Source of the DNA: a virus | Length of the DNA: 35,549 nt | Reading direction: 5' to 3' (one strand) | Virus record (IMG/VR): IMGVR_UViG_3300021962_000311 | Span: 1 to 35,549 of that record | Part shown: piece by piece, positions 18,001-25,900 of the stretch | Layout of the letters: every line of letters begins with the position of its first letter | Numbering within the stretch: position 1 is the first letter of the stretch | Program-made: the position numbers and the translations under genes | The notes under the pieces: model-generated | The model's database searches: none | Seen by the model: the letters and a program-made list of their open reading frames with translations, nothing else | Told to the model about the DNA's origin: nothing

Positions 18001-19779
18001 GTAGGAACCACAATCACTGCCGTAAATGCAGCAACTAATCAAATTACAATATCAAATAATATTTCTTCTACTGCTGCGGTTCCTGCTCCTGTTCCTATCG
18101 TCGGAGCAGTAAGTTTTAATGTTGTTGCAGCAGCTCCAGCTGTTCCAGTAGTTCCAGGAGCATTTCCTCCTATTCCTTCTTCTGGTGTAACTTTCAACGT
18201 TAACATTAGAGATGAAGTAGTACCAGCATTGCATACTAGTACATTAGGAACTGCTCCTGGTGCAAATTATGTGATGACAATTTTCCCATCAGGAGTTGTT
18301 GTTGGGGGACCAGCAATTGGTCCTGCAACTTGTGCTGCTGCTATTAATTTTACAGCAACACCACCAACTTGTATGGTTCAACCAGATACTAGTCCACTGA
18401 GTCTTGGTGTTATTGCAACTACTACTGTTGCTGGATATACATTATCTTATCAATGGCAAAGAACTTATACACCATCAAATAGTGGTTCTTGGACAAATAT
18501 TTCTGATGGTGTATTCAATACCACAGTTCCAGTTGCGACACCAACACCAATTATTCTCGCTTCTGGTGTTACTCCATCTGGAATTCCATTTGTTATTTCT
18601 GGATGGACTACTACGATTATTAATACTCCTGCTTCTTGTGGATTCTCTGGTGCAACTTCACCTACTTTAACTGTTTCGCCAATTAGTCATTTGATTAATG
18701 ATCAAGAGTATTATCGCTGTGCAGTTCTTGCAACTCCTACATTACCATCATTAATCACTCCATTCTTACCCATAGTTTATTCTCCAAATACTTATGTTGG
18801 AGTCAATGCATCTGGAGTATTCAGCACTACTGTAAATTGTTCCCCAGTTCCACCATCAGGCGGTGTTATCGTCTATAGTGGTGCTGCTCCAGTTGCATCA
18901 CCAGTTCCTCTTGTTGCTTCTGGTTTCTTCTGTGGAGTAGCACCAATTCCAGGATTCCCTGCTTCACCTCCTCCAATTGTAATTCCTTCAGGAGTTGCTG
19001 GTCCTATTGTATTGCCAGTAGTTGCTGCTCCAGTTCCTCCAGCAGGTCCAGCTGTTGTTCCTTCTGGTATTGTTCCGAGCCCAGGAGTTCCTGCTGGACC
19101 CGCTGGACCTGTAGCTCCTGGTGGCGTAGTTGCTCCTCCTCCCCCACCAGCACCTCCTGTGGGCGGCGGCCCTGCTCCAGCACTTCCCTTTGTCGGTGGT
19201 CCTATTGGTTCTGGATCTCCTGGTAGTGGTGCTTATGTTACAACACCAGTTGTAGGTCCTGGTGGTGGTGTTGTTAGCGTTCCTATTCCACCAGGATTAC
19301 CTGCCTTCGCTGCTCCTCCTATGGTTGCAATTACAGGTGGAGGTTTTGGTGCTGTTGCAAAAACTGTTCTGAATGAAAGAGGATATGTTGACAGAATTAT
19401 CGTAACATCTGCTGGATTTGGTTATTCTCCTAACAAAGGAGAGGAGCTTTGTGGTATTTTAGAAAACATTGAAATTACAGCGGTAGGTGGATATTACGAA
19501 TCATCACCAACAGTTTATGTAGATGGAGATTCTGATGTTGCTTTTGCTTCAATTGATGAACAAGGCAGAGTAGTTGATATTAGGATTACAAATCCAAAGA
19601 ATAAAGTTTATGATTACATTCCAACTATTGAACTTAGAGGTGGTGGAGGTCTTGGTGCATCTGCAATTGCCGTAATTCGTTACGTTAATTGTGCTGATGT
19701 TGCTGATGAGTACTTAAATGTAGTAGATAAATACAATACCAGAAGAATTGGTACTGTACGCATTGTAGATTGCCCATAA
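15079..19779 (+). CDS. Giant gp5/VgrG-type OB-fold hub protein with Calx-beta- and Ig-like segments
   Basis: 1,566 residues. About 20-117 is an OB-type domain (APGIVVAVDS, ARVKVRIPHMHG, VRVRIEGDDPSNWEVV) like the N-terminus of T4 gp5. About 190-375 is a long amphipathic helical region rich in Ile/Leu. Beta-rich, Gly/Ser/Thr-rich sequence follows; about 834-900 plus 1035-1060 resemble a Calx-beta domain (NGVHFDGGTLTGTINF, GVTFNVNIRDE) split by a Pro/Ala-rich insert. About 1104-1217 is Ig-like (SYQWQR, WTNISDG, YYRCAV). About 1254-1397 is Pro/Ala/Val-rich. The C-terminus has GxGY/GGGG repeats typical of solenoid phage structural proteins. No lysozyme domain is seen, unlike T4 gp5. Domain calls beyond the OB fold are tentative. 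Confidence 0.7.
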   Translation: MENINLNQRLTEIVEKIAKGKEYLAPGIVVAVDSESKARVKVRIPHMHGYCDAEGNNCDDQVIENDSLPYIKVPLLKSAPPGVQNAYEKYFKGDHVRVRIEGDDPSNWEVVTKIKPLPGMGGKEKENIQNSLVTDKLVQECEGSFVTDSPEGRDCCTVITESAKIKQNGENVSGADRCGSGGKLKDGITAEIADFMKIVQSTNGKIGTQFVSNITGELFSMASYIQKYTASILGVLRSAINWIKAIITKYARQAIDALVKAIMVPIKGVTKVVDDTIEQILQMIACSFGNLEALLQNLLEGLLNSLLDSALNAIWGCLDPLIDGIINTILSEISSLLNSILSAISSIAGLIAPFGDMLGEALNAILDYLGISCGGAGDCTATGQATMISKFNSPGEYGMTFGISKALNTGLSAIDGITSGIVTGVNGIDAAVAAGNSFAAGVSLGTSDYPGIDTSNAALVRAFSVAEGALGPSVSSVFDFCDGGAGSTTAVILGTDLVSNYMVTASAGGVCPTGSGITFNVTRDNTEAAGAINVVAYKSSVDTIRLDGSNRDIDFTNFLTNADFIDGDPSNPFDIINSSVAFTTASGSHIGTNVFYSKRLNFGVGENAKSVYIPTRTSSPTIVGYTTPGIYLDLTSTTGTTTVTFSLSDGGGSTNSVNIPGPTATGGTIPPLTDTSGASVAVNLIGGRVYGPITGAGGGTLYLGNEVVAGISGSGSLSNQHIVIAEGTDDWDDFVVRTSHGVFVNATSTTSFASIPTEVTFRVSLFRNSGDISGYDHSDGRNCSHFPNTSSALNTAVGRITFASTAVPAAAPSGAAPAPAPSGVPPAGSTSISYFSTTYSVTAGNPVLMNITRMPDTASASTIRYTISGITAINGVHFDGGTLTGTINFDPASAPPTGGLRVLSIPTFATPPAAALVPAAAPAPVNVLGIGTEGSNIITGITPAMIASVSALPSGGIGATITGLVGGGGIFAVPVGTTITAVNAATNQITISNNISSTAAVPAPVPIVGAVSFNVVAAAPAVPVVPGAFPPIPSSGVTFNVNIRDEVVPALHTSTLGTAPGANYVMTIFPSGVVVGGPAIGPATCAAAINFTATPPTCMVQPDTSPLSLGVIATTTVAGYTLSYQWQRTYTPSNSGSWTNISDGVFNTTVPVATPTPIILASGVTPSGIPFVISGWTTTIINTPASCGFSGATSPTLTVSPISHLINDQEYYRCAVLATPTLPSLITPFLPIVYSPNTYVGVNASGVFSTTVNCSPVPPSGGVIVYSGAAPVASPVPLVASGFFCGVAPIPGFPASPPPIVIPSGVAGPIVLPVVAAPVPPAGPAVVPSGIVPSPGVPAGPAGPVAPGGVVAPPPPPAPPVGGGPAPALPFVGGPIGSGSPGSGAYVTTPVVGPGGGVVSVPIPPGLPAFAAPPMVAITGGGFGAVAKTVLNERGYVDRIIVTSAGFGYSPNKGEELCGILENIEITAVGGYYESSPTVYVDGDSDVAFASIDEQGRVVDIRITNPKNKVYDYIPTIELRGGGGLGASAIAVIRYVNCADVADEYLNVVDKYNTRRIGTVRIVDCP

Positions 19780-19783
19780 AATT

Positions 19784-20968
19784 ATGACACTTTCTAACGA
19801 ACAATCTCTTCAGCAGGGTAGTGTAACAGTTACCCAAGATAGAGATGAACTTCAAGTTGAGATTACTGGCGGGTCTTTTAAAATTTCTGAGTGTATTAAT
19901 CCTAATGATAGAAGCTATGAGATGAGACATTTCAAAGCTTCTTTTTTGAGATGGCAGCACAATGGATCTATTTTATTAGTCGCTCATAGTGTAAATCTTG
20001 CTCCGAACGAAGGATATTTGGATATTAAGTCTACAGGATATACTCAAATGGTCAGTGACCATAATATTATGATTTCTGCCAAAGGTCATAAAATGACTGG
20101 CGGTGGTGATAAAGCAACTGACCAAAATAAAAGTTTAGAACTTTATGGTAAAGGTGATGTGCATATTCAATCTGATGGTAAAGGTGGTGTTTATATAAGT
20201 GCTGCTGAAAACATTGAATTCAAAGCAGGTGGTAGCATTATTCTAAATGCTGCTGATCAAGTTAGTATAAATACAGGTTCAAAAGATCCTGTGGCAGTTG
20301 GTGAATCTCAAGGAATTGGTAGTGGTAAGTTTGTAGTTTCTACAGCAAAATATGAACTTGCTTGCACAAGTTATACTGAAACTGTTACAGGAAGAAAACA
20401 AGTAACAAATACAGGTGAACTAACACAAGAACAAAAACTTTCGACTACTCAACCTAGTCTCCCAAGTAAGCATATTACTCATACGGAAACAGTTGGTTCT
20501 TTAGTTCATAAAATTGACCACGATTATGTTCTTGAAATTGGTGGCAAAATGTTACTTAAAGTTAATAATGACCCATCAAAAATTGGTGGTGTGTTAGGTG
20601 GTGGGGGTTCTTATGGAACTCAGCAAGAAGCATTAGTGCAGGAGATTGGTGGTGGTAGATTAACAACCATTAAAAAACCAATGAAACCTCCTTATGGCGA
20701 TGATGTCGTGAAAATCACGGAAGGTTATGCAGTTTATGATGTCACGAAAGGAAGAAATAACCTTGCTTTCCGAGTAAACAGTCAGAGTCTTGGAGATATT
20801 ATTCTTGAGGTAACGGCAAAAGGGCAAATTGGTCTGGGAAATAATACAGATCCAATTACAATTCAATCTAAAGCAGGTGATATTAGAATTGATGCACAGG
20901 CAAAGATGGTTGATATTAAAGGAACTAAAGAAGTTAGACTTTTTGGAGCAAAAATTAATTTAAACTGA
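19784..20968 (+). CDS. Needle-like spike protein (gp5 C-terminal / VgrG-like)
   Basis: 394 residues rich in short beta repeats. About 115-165 reads as alternating strands (GDVHIQSDGKGGVYISA, IEFKAGGSIILNA, QVSINTGS) like the triple-stranded needle of T4 gp5 and VgrG proteins. The end repeats the theme (IQSKAGDIRIDAQAKMVDIKGTKEVRLFGAKINLN). It lies 4 nt after the OB-fold gene, so the T4 gp5 functions appear split: OB collar in one protein, needle here, and lysozyme in the tape-measure-like proteins. A weak late-promoter match GATAAATA (19726-19733) lies 50 nt upstream. Confidence 0.7.
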   Translation: MTLSNEQSLQQGSVTVTQDRDELQVEITGGSFKISECINPNDRSYEMRHFKASFLRWQHNGSILLVAHSVNLAPNEGYLDIKSTGYTQMVSDHNIMISAKGHKMTGGGDKATDQNKSLELYGKGDVHIQSDGKGGVYISAAENIEFKAGGSIILNAADQVSINTGSKDPVAVGESQGIGSGKFVVSTAKYELACTSYTETVTGRKQVTNTGELTQEQKLSTTQPSLPSKHITHTETVGSLVHKIDHDYVLEIGGKMLLKVNNDPSKIGGVLGGGGSYGTQQEALVQEIGGGRLTTIKKPMKPPYGDDVVKITEGYAVYDVTKGRNNLAFRVNSQSLGDIILEVTAKGQIGLGNNTDPITIQSKAGDIRIDAQAKMVDIKGTKEVRLFGAKINLN

Positions 20969-20979
20969 GGAGATGAAAA

Positions 20980-21318
20980 TTGAAGCATGTACTGGGAAAA
21001 CACTGCTTTACAGAAGCATATAACTGTGATAAAATTCTTTTAGATGATGAGGAATTTTTAAAAGAACAGATTATTGAAGCGATAAATAAAACAGAACTGA
21101 CGTTATTGAGCATTTCCTCACATAAATTCAGTCCTCAAGGTGTTACGATAGTAGCATTATTATCTGAAAGTCATATCAGTATCCATACTTGGCCTGAGAA
21201 TGGATCAGCTGCATTAGATGTTTTTACCTGTGGTGAAACAAATCCAGAAATTGCTATGCTTCATATGATATTGGCTTTGAAATCAACAAACCACAATACC
21301 AAATGCATAGAACGCTAA
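20980..21318 (+). CDS. speD: S-adenosylmethionine decarboxylase proenzyme (SpeD)
   Basis: 112 residues. SpeD makes decarboxylated SAM, the aminopropyl donor for spermidine. The motif SESHISIHTWPE is diagnostic: autocleavage between Glu63 and Ser64 yields the pyruvoyl group; His69 and Cys84 (in DVFTCGE) match the processing and catalytic residues of the Thermotoga-type enzyme with an offset of one. The only start in frame with a suitable RBS is TTG at 20980, 6 nt after GAGGAG (20968-20973); the ATG at 20973 is out of frame. speD is a known auxiliary metabolic gene of cyanophages. It directly follows the spike gene. Confidence 0.92.
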   Translation: MKHVLGKHCFTEAYNCDKILLDDEEFLKEQIIEAINKTELTLLSISSHKFSPQGVTIVALLSESHISIHTWPENGSAALDVFTCGETNPEIAMLHMILALKSTNHNTKCIER

Positions 21319-21587
21319 TGTATAAGGTCACGGCAAAGCATGTATTAACAGAAGAAGAGGGTATTGTTAAGGTTTATTTCATTAACGACACCCCCTTTAC
21401 ATATGACTCATTAGATGATATAATGAAGGAAGATGAGACGATCATTGCCGAAATCTTAAATTGGCCAACCTTGACCATTGAAGAAATACGACAAAAATCT
21501 GCTTATCTCTTAGAAGAGGGTTTACATCCTCTGTTAAATAGTGTAGAATTACACCCAGAGAGTGTTCTTCCTGATATGCTCTCATGA
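21318..21587 (+). CDS. Small hypothetical protein, paralog of the next gene
   Basis: 89 residues from the ATG at 21318, which overlaps the speD stop (TAATG); an ATG at 21303 would lie inside speD. It begins YKVTAKHVLTEEEGIVKVYFINDTPFTYDSLDDI and ends in an acidic PES segment. The aligned pattern (K-x-x-A-x-V, then V-x-x-YFI-x-x-x-PF, then a LLEEGLHP helix and ELHPESVLP end) recurs in the following gene. No function is recognised. Co-transcribed with speD. Confidence 0.7.
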   Translation: MYKVTAKHVLTEEEGIVKVYFINDTPFTYDSLDDIMKEDETIIAEILNWPTLTIEEIRQKSAYLLEEGLHPLLNSVELHPESVLPDMLS

Positions 21588-21853
21588 AATACAAACTTGA
21601 TGCCAGATATGTATGGTATAATCAAGGAACTCAAATAGTTCTGATGTATTTCATTCAAAGTGTACCATTCAGTTTTGAAGAACTTCCAGATACTGCTAAG
21701 CAGGATTTAGAACTTATTCATCTGGCAGATTGCGAAAGGAGATTTGATCCTGAAGATCTGTATCAAGCAAATTACTACTTGATGATGGAAGAATGTCACC
21801 CAGATATGTTTGAGTTAGAACTGGAAAATCCAGAAATCTTACCAAACGAATAA
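21584..21853 (+). CDS. Small hypothetical protein, paralog of the preceding gene
   Basis: 89 residues, the same length as its upstream neighbour and starting in an ATGA overlap with it. The shared pattern is KYKLDARYV, VLMYFIQSVPFSFEEL, YYLMMEECHPDMFELELENPEILP. The pair looks like an old tandem duplication. Function unknown. Its stop is one base before tRNA-Thr. Confidence 0.7.
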   Translation: MKYKLDARYVWYNQGTQIVLMYFIQSVPFSFEELPDTAKQDLELIHLADCERRFDPEDLYQANYYLMMEECHPDMFELELENPEILPNE

Positions 21854-21854
21854 T

Positions 21855-21926
21855 GCCTCTCTAGCTCAGTGGTAGAGCACTCGCCTTGTAAGCGAGCGGT
21901 CATCGGTTCAAATCCGATGGGGGGCT
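21855..21926 (+). tRNA. trnT-UGU: tRNA-Thr(UGU)
   Basis: 72 nt. Acceptor GCCTCTC pairs with GGGGGGC, D arm GCTC/GAGC, anticodon stem CTCGC/GCGAG around loop CTTGTAA (anticodon TGT), T arm ATCGG-TTCAAAT-CCGAT. CCA is not encoded. It reads ACA codons, common in this AT-rich genome. Confidence 0.93.
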
Positions 21927-21944
21927 TGAGTTTACATAACTCCA

Positions 21945-22106
21945 ATGTCATTAATTTCCCAGAGAGATAGAGAACTTGCTATTAAAGCACTTGAAAGTTA
22001 TCTCGATACTGTAACTTTTCTACAAGAAAATAACGAAAATTTGATTATGGAAATCAATGCTCTTATAAATTGGATTAAATTAGAGTATCAAAAAAATGAA
22101 AATTAA
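21945..22106 (+). CDS. Small hypothetical protein, 53 aa
   Basis: ATG at 21945, 19 nt after tRNA-Thr, stop at 22104. The product (MSLISQRDRELAIKALESYL start) is predicted to be helical, with an amphipathic pattern suggesting a short coiled coil. It overlaps the next start by 11 nt. No RBS is evident. No function recognised. Confidence 0.55.
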   Translation: MSLISQRDRELAIKALESYLDTVTFLQENNENLIMEINALINWIKLEYQKNEN

Positions 22107-22275
22107 TCTCTGGTTTAGCAATGATATGAATCAGTGGAGATGGACCTTGATTGATGATTCCCATTTAACAATGAAAATGGAATCTGGAAGTCAGGAAAAG
22201 CTCATAAATGCTATGGATGATATCTATAAAACTGTTAAATACTTGCGTGGTAAACAAGGACTGGAAACAGACTGA
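22096..22275 (+). CDS. Small hypothetical protein, 59 aa
   Basis: ATG at 22096 inside the previous gene's end; stop TGA at 22273 shares its last base with the next ATG. The sequence begins MKINLWFSNDMNQWRWTLID and ends in a charged helix with KTVKYLRGKQG. The Trp-rich start followed by a short strand and helix suggests a compact alpha/beta fold. Function unknown. Confidence 0.6.
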   Translation: MKINLWFSNDMNQWRWTLIDDSHLTMKMESGSQEKLINAMDDIYKTVKYLRGKQGLETD

Positions 22276-22463
22276 TGGACTACATCACAAAAGAAGAAGT
22301 CCAGGAAATGATCGATGATGCAATACGAAAACATAATCGTAATGCTTCAATTATCTCAATGTGTGTTGGTTGGGTTGTTCTGTCTCTTTTTGCTGAAGGT
22401 CTTCTTCGACTCGTTGGAGTAATTCCACCTTTATTGCCATGGCTCAACATTACCCTGAAATAA
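22275..22463 (+). CDS. Small membrane protein, 62 aa
   Basis: An acidic/charged N-terminal helix (ITKEEVQEMIDDAIRKHNRN) is followed by a hydrophobic segment (about 25-56, SIISMCVGWVVLSLFAEGLL onward) long enough to cross a membrane once or hairpin. It is part of a run of tiny overlapping ORFs after tRNA-Thr. The function is unknown; a role at the host membrane is inference. Confidence 0.6.
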   Translation: MDYITKEEVQEMIDDAIRKHNRNASIISMCVGWVVLSLFAEGLLRLVGVIPPLLPWLNITLK

Positions 22464-22618
22464 TAGGAATAGTACTCCTATTAGTTTTTGCTGCCACAAT
22501 GTTTTATCAAGGCACTTGTATTATAAAGGGTCAGCGTGGATATTCGTGTAGAGATTATATGAAGCAGGATAGTACAAATATGCGTAAAAGAATAGAAGAA
22601 TTGCTTAAAGATAAATGA
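22439..22618 (+). CDS. Small membrane-anchored protein, 59 aa
   Basis: ATG at 22439 overlaps the preceding gene by 25 nt; TGA at 22616 overlaps the next ATG. Residues 7-24 (EIIGIVLLLVFAATMFY) form one membrane span; the rest is basic and soluble, with two cysteines and a charged C-terminal helix. Unknown function. Confidence 0.55.
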   Translation: MAQHYPEIIGIVLLLVFAATMFYQGTCIIKGQRGYSCRDYMKQDSTNMRKRIEELLKDK

Positions 22619-22740
22619 ACGAGTTTCCTTGGGGAGTAGTTATAATTCTTTCAACAGGTTTAGTATTTACATTATATTGCATCTATTACATTCTACGATT
22701 AGCACACGAGGAAATGAAAGATGAACCACCTCATCATTAA
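22615..22740 (+). CDS. Small membrane protein, 41 aa
   Basis: ATG at 22615 in an ATGA overlap. Residues 5-27 (PWGVVIILSTGLVFTLYCI) form a single span, followed by a short charged tail ending in HH. It is the third tiny membrane ORF in a row. Unknown function. Confidence 0.5.
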   Translation: MNEFPWGVVIILSTGLVFTLYCIYYILRLAHEEMKDEPPHH

Positions 22741-22819
22741 GACCATACTTTTATTTACATCAATAGGTTTATTTGTTAAATGGGGATTGACAAATGCGTA
22801 TCCTTCTGGTATAATGTAG
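22721..22819 (+). CDS. Possible 32-aa hydrophobic peptide
   Basis: ATG at 22721 overlaps the previous ORF; the product (MNHLIIKTILLFTSIGLFVKW start) looks like a signal peptide or single span. GAGG lies 10 nt before the start. Its 3' half contains the sigma-70 promoter at 22787-22815, so the open frame may be incidental. Confidence 0.3.
   Translation: MNHLIIKTILLFTSIGLFVKWGLTNAYPSGIM
22787..22815 (+). promoter_or_regulatory. Consensus sigma-70 promoter
   Basis: TTGACA (22787-22792), 17-nt spacer, TATAAT (22810-22815). Both hexamers are perfect. Transcription would begin near 22822, only about 20 nt before an intrinsic terminator. Confidence 0.8.
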
Positions 22820-22821
22820 TT

Positions 22822-22868
22822 TCCGTGTGAAGGAAGTCTTATAGATCGGGGAAACCCGATCTTTTTTT
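22822..22868 (+). ncRNA. Possible ~47-nt small RNA
   Basis: The predicted start of the consensus promoter and the end of the terminator T-run bound a short RNA with no room for a gene. It contains a weak TTCC/GGAA hairpin (about 22821-22834) and the terminator stem. The RNA itself is inferred. Confidence 0.35.
22843..22868 (+). terminator. Intrinsic terminator before the tail-fibre gene
   Basis: AGATCGGG (22843-22850), GAAA loop, CCCGATCT (22855-22862), then seven Ts. A GNRA tetraloop closes an 8-bp stem. It ends the speD/tRNA/small-ORF unit and isolates the late tail-fibre promoter. Confidence 0.9.
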
Positions 22869-22873
22869 ATGTT

Positions 22874-22881
22874 TATAAATA
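22874..22881 (+). promoter_or_regulatory. Late promoter TATAAATA for the tail fibre
   Basis: A perfect TATAAATA lies 6 nt after the terminator T-run and 35 nt before the ATG at 22916, the spacing expected of a T4-type late promoter. Confidence 0.8.
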
Positions 22882-22915
22882 ACCCAGAAGTACTCCCTAT
22901 TGTTAATAATATCAA

Positions 22916-25900
22916 ATGGCATTAACAAGATTAACTAATCTGATTGCTTCCAGAAATGGAAGAATGATTTATGTAAACCCAGATGATTTCAATGCTACAG
23001 ACCTGATTTCAAATACTGGTAATTCTCCTACTCGCCCATTCAAAACTCTACAGAGGGCGATTTTAGAAGTTGCTAGATTTTCTTATGTTGCTGGTCTCAA
23101 TAATGACAAGTATGACCAGTTCACCATTATGTTATCTCCTGGTGATTATATTATTGACAATAGACCTGGATTTGCAACAGCAGCAGCTTGTCCAGAATTA
23201 AGTGACCAATCTAATTTTAATATCTTAGATCCAAATAATGACCTTTATAAGTTCAATAGTACTGAAGGTGGATTGGTAGTACCTAGAGGTACATCAATCG
23301 TTGGTATGGACCTGAGAAAAACGAGAGTAAGACCTCGTTATGTTCCCCAACCAGATGATCCATCTCTTAATCCAACTTCTATTTTTAAAGTAACTGGTGC
23401 TTGTTACTTCTGGCAATTTTCTTTGTTTGATGCTCTGCAGTTAGGTGATACTTCTGGTCTTGGTGGTGTTTATAGACAACCAAATTCTAATACTCTTGTT
23501 AACCCAGACTTCTCTCACCACAAAGTAACTTGTTTTACTTATGCTGATGTAAATGACTTGAATCTTTTTTATGAAAAAGCTGCAAAGGCATTTGCAAATA
23601 TTCCTGATACTACTGGAGAACTCTTCTCTCGTGTTCAAGAAAATAGAATTGTTGGACCTCTTCAGCAGGCAGGTCAGAAGAGTGTCGGTACATTAAGTGT
23701 TTCTGGTTCCACTGCAACCTTTACTAGTATTGGCAATCATGAGTTATTCGTTGGTCAGCAAGTAACTATCGATAATATCACTGGAACTTATTCGGCATTA
23801 AATGATACTTATTATATCGCTGATACACCAAATGACACAACATTTGTAATTACGTCAACATCTTTCCTTTCATTACCATCAGGTACTGCAAGTCCTAGTG
23901 ATTTAACAAATGCTATCGTTAAGGCAGAGATTGATACTGTAGATTCAGCATCTCCATATATTTTCAACTGTTCACTTCGTTCTACCTACGGTCTTTGTGG
24001 TCTGTGGGCAGATGGTAGCAAAGTAACAGGTTTTAAATCGATGGTTGTTGCCCAGTTTACTGGGGTATCTCTGCAGAAAGATGATAATGCATTCATCAAA
24101 TTTACTGAAACTACAAATCCACCAAGTTTTGTATTGAATGGTGCTGCAGTAGATGCATCGTCATTACACCAGGATGCTAGTGGATATGTCTTCTATAGAG
24201 AAACTTGGAGACATTATCATATTCGTGTATCTAATAATGCGTTCATTCAATCAGTTTCGGTGTTCGCTGTTGGTTACGCAGAACAGCATTTGATTGAATC
24301 TGGTGGTGATTATTCGATTACCAACTCTAACTCAAACTTTGGTACTAATGCTCTGATTGCGGATGGTTTTAGACCTGATGCATTTGCACTCGATAAGAAG
24401 GGATACATTAGTCACATTGTCCCTCCACAAAGTTTAGCTGGTGTAGAAAGTGAAGTACCATATTACCCATTTGATGTTCCTAAGTCTATTGATGCAGTTC
24501 CTGCAAACTCTGCTGGCAGTAAACTATATCTACTTGACCAGACAAATCCAGATAGCACTCCAGCATTTAATATCAATCAGCAAAAAGTTGGTGGTAAAAC
24601 TAATGATAGAGTTTTCGTAAAACTTGCTAATCCTGTTGGTGGTGCATTAACTGAATATTCCGCAGTTATTAGTCCAAATGGTATTGAAGAAAGAGTAATT
24701 TCAACTGTAGACCCAGTTTCTGGTTCACCTACAGATAATACTTTCACGACAACTACCACAAATGATTTTGCCACAGGAACTCCAATCAGAATTTATAGTA
24801 GCACTGGTTACCTTCCACTTGGAATGGAATCAAACAAATTATATTATGCTGTTAGAATAACATCAACAACATTTAAAATTTCCCCCACTGAAGAAGATGC
24901 AAGAGCAGCAGCAGGTGGTTCTTCTACAAGTGTTGTCAATATTCGCTCTGCTATCCCTTTGGGAGCAACTCTTACAGTAAAAGCATATGTCAGTGATACC
25001 AATCCTAACCTTCCTGCATTTGATATTGCTGTAGATCCATCAGATACTCCTACTGGTAATTCTTTCTCTACAGGAACATATAATCACGGATTTTCTACTG
25101 GGGATCCTGTTTTTATTCAGAGAAGAAGAGATAATACTGGAACACCTATTACAGGAACTCTCCCATTAGTTCAATCGGGTGGCACAACATCTCCTCTCAA
25201 TCTTGCACAAATTTATTATGTACGAGTAGTTAATAATACAGTATTCCAGATTGCAACCACACAAGCAAATGCAACTGCTGGAAATATTGTTCTTCTCGAT
25301 TCAACTGGAGACGCAAACCTTCTCAGAGTTTACAGAGATGTTGTCAAATCACCATTGAGATTTGATCCATCTTATATAACTTCAACTACCACTGTTAAAG
25401 GATGGTATGTTTCAGTTAATGCTGTTGGTAATACAATTCATCCAATTCTTACTAGCAGTTTGCCTGGTAACATTTACACAAACCCAACTGTAACAAATAC
25501 CCAGAACTCATACTTAAAGAGAGTTCCTGATAATAGAAGAAATGCAGATAGAACCTACAGACTACGTTATGTAATTCCAAGAACAGATACTAATTCTAGA
25601 CCACCTATTCTTGGTTATGTTATTAGAAGAAAAACTGATTCTGCTGATGCTATTATTCCTCACGAAACTGCTACAAATGCAGGTGGTACAACTAGCACTA
25701 CAAATGATTTTTCAAGAGTATACTACATTTACAAAATTGATACAATCTTACCTCACATTCCAAATGAGCAGGATGGTGTATATTATCTGACTGTACTTCT
25801 TGCTGACATTGCTCCCAAAGGGTCGCAATTTGGTACAGTTACAAATACTTTTGATTATCTTAAGTATAGTCAGGATGTTTCTAAAATTTATCCTGAACTT

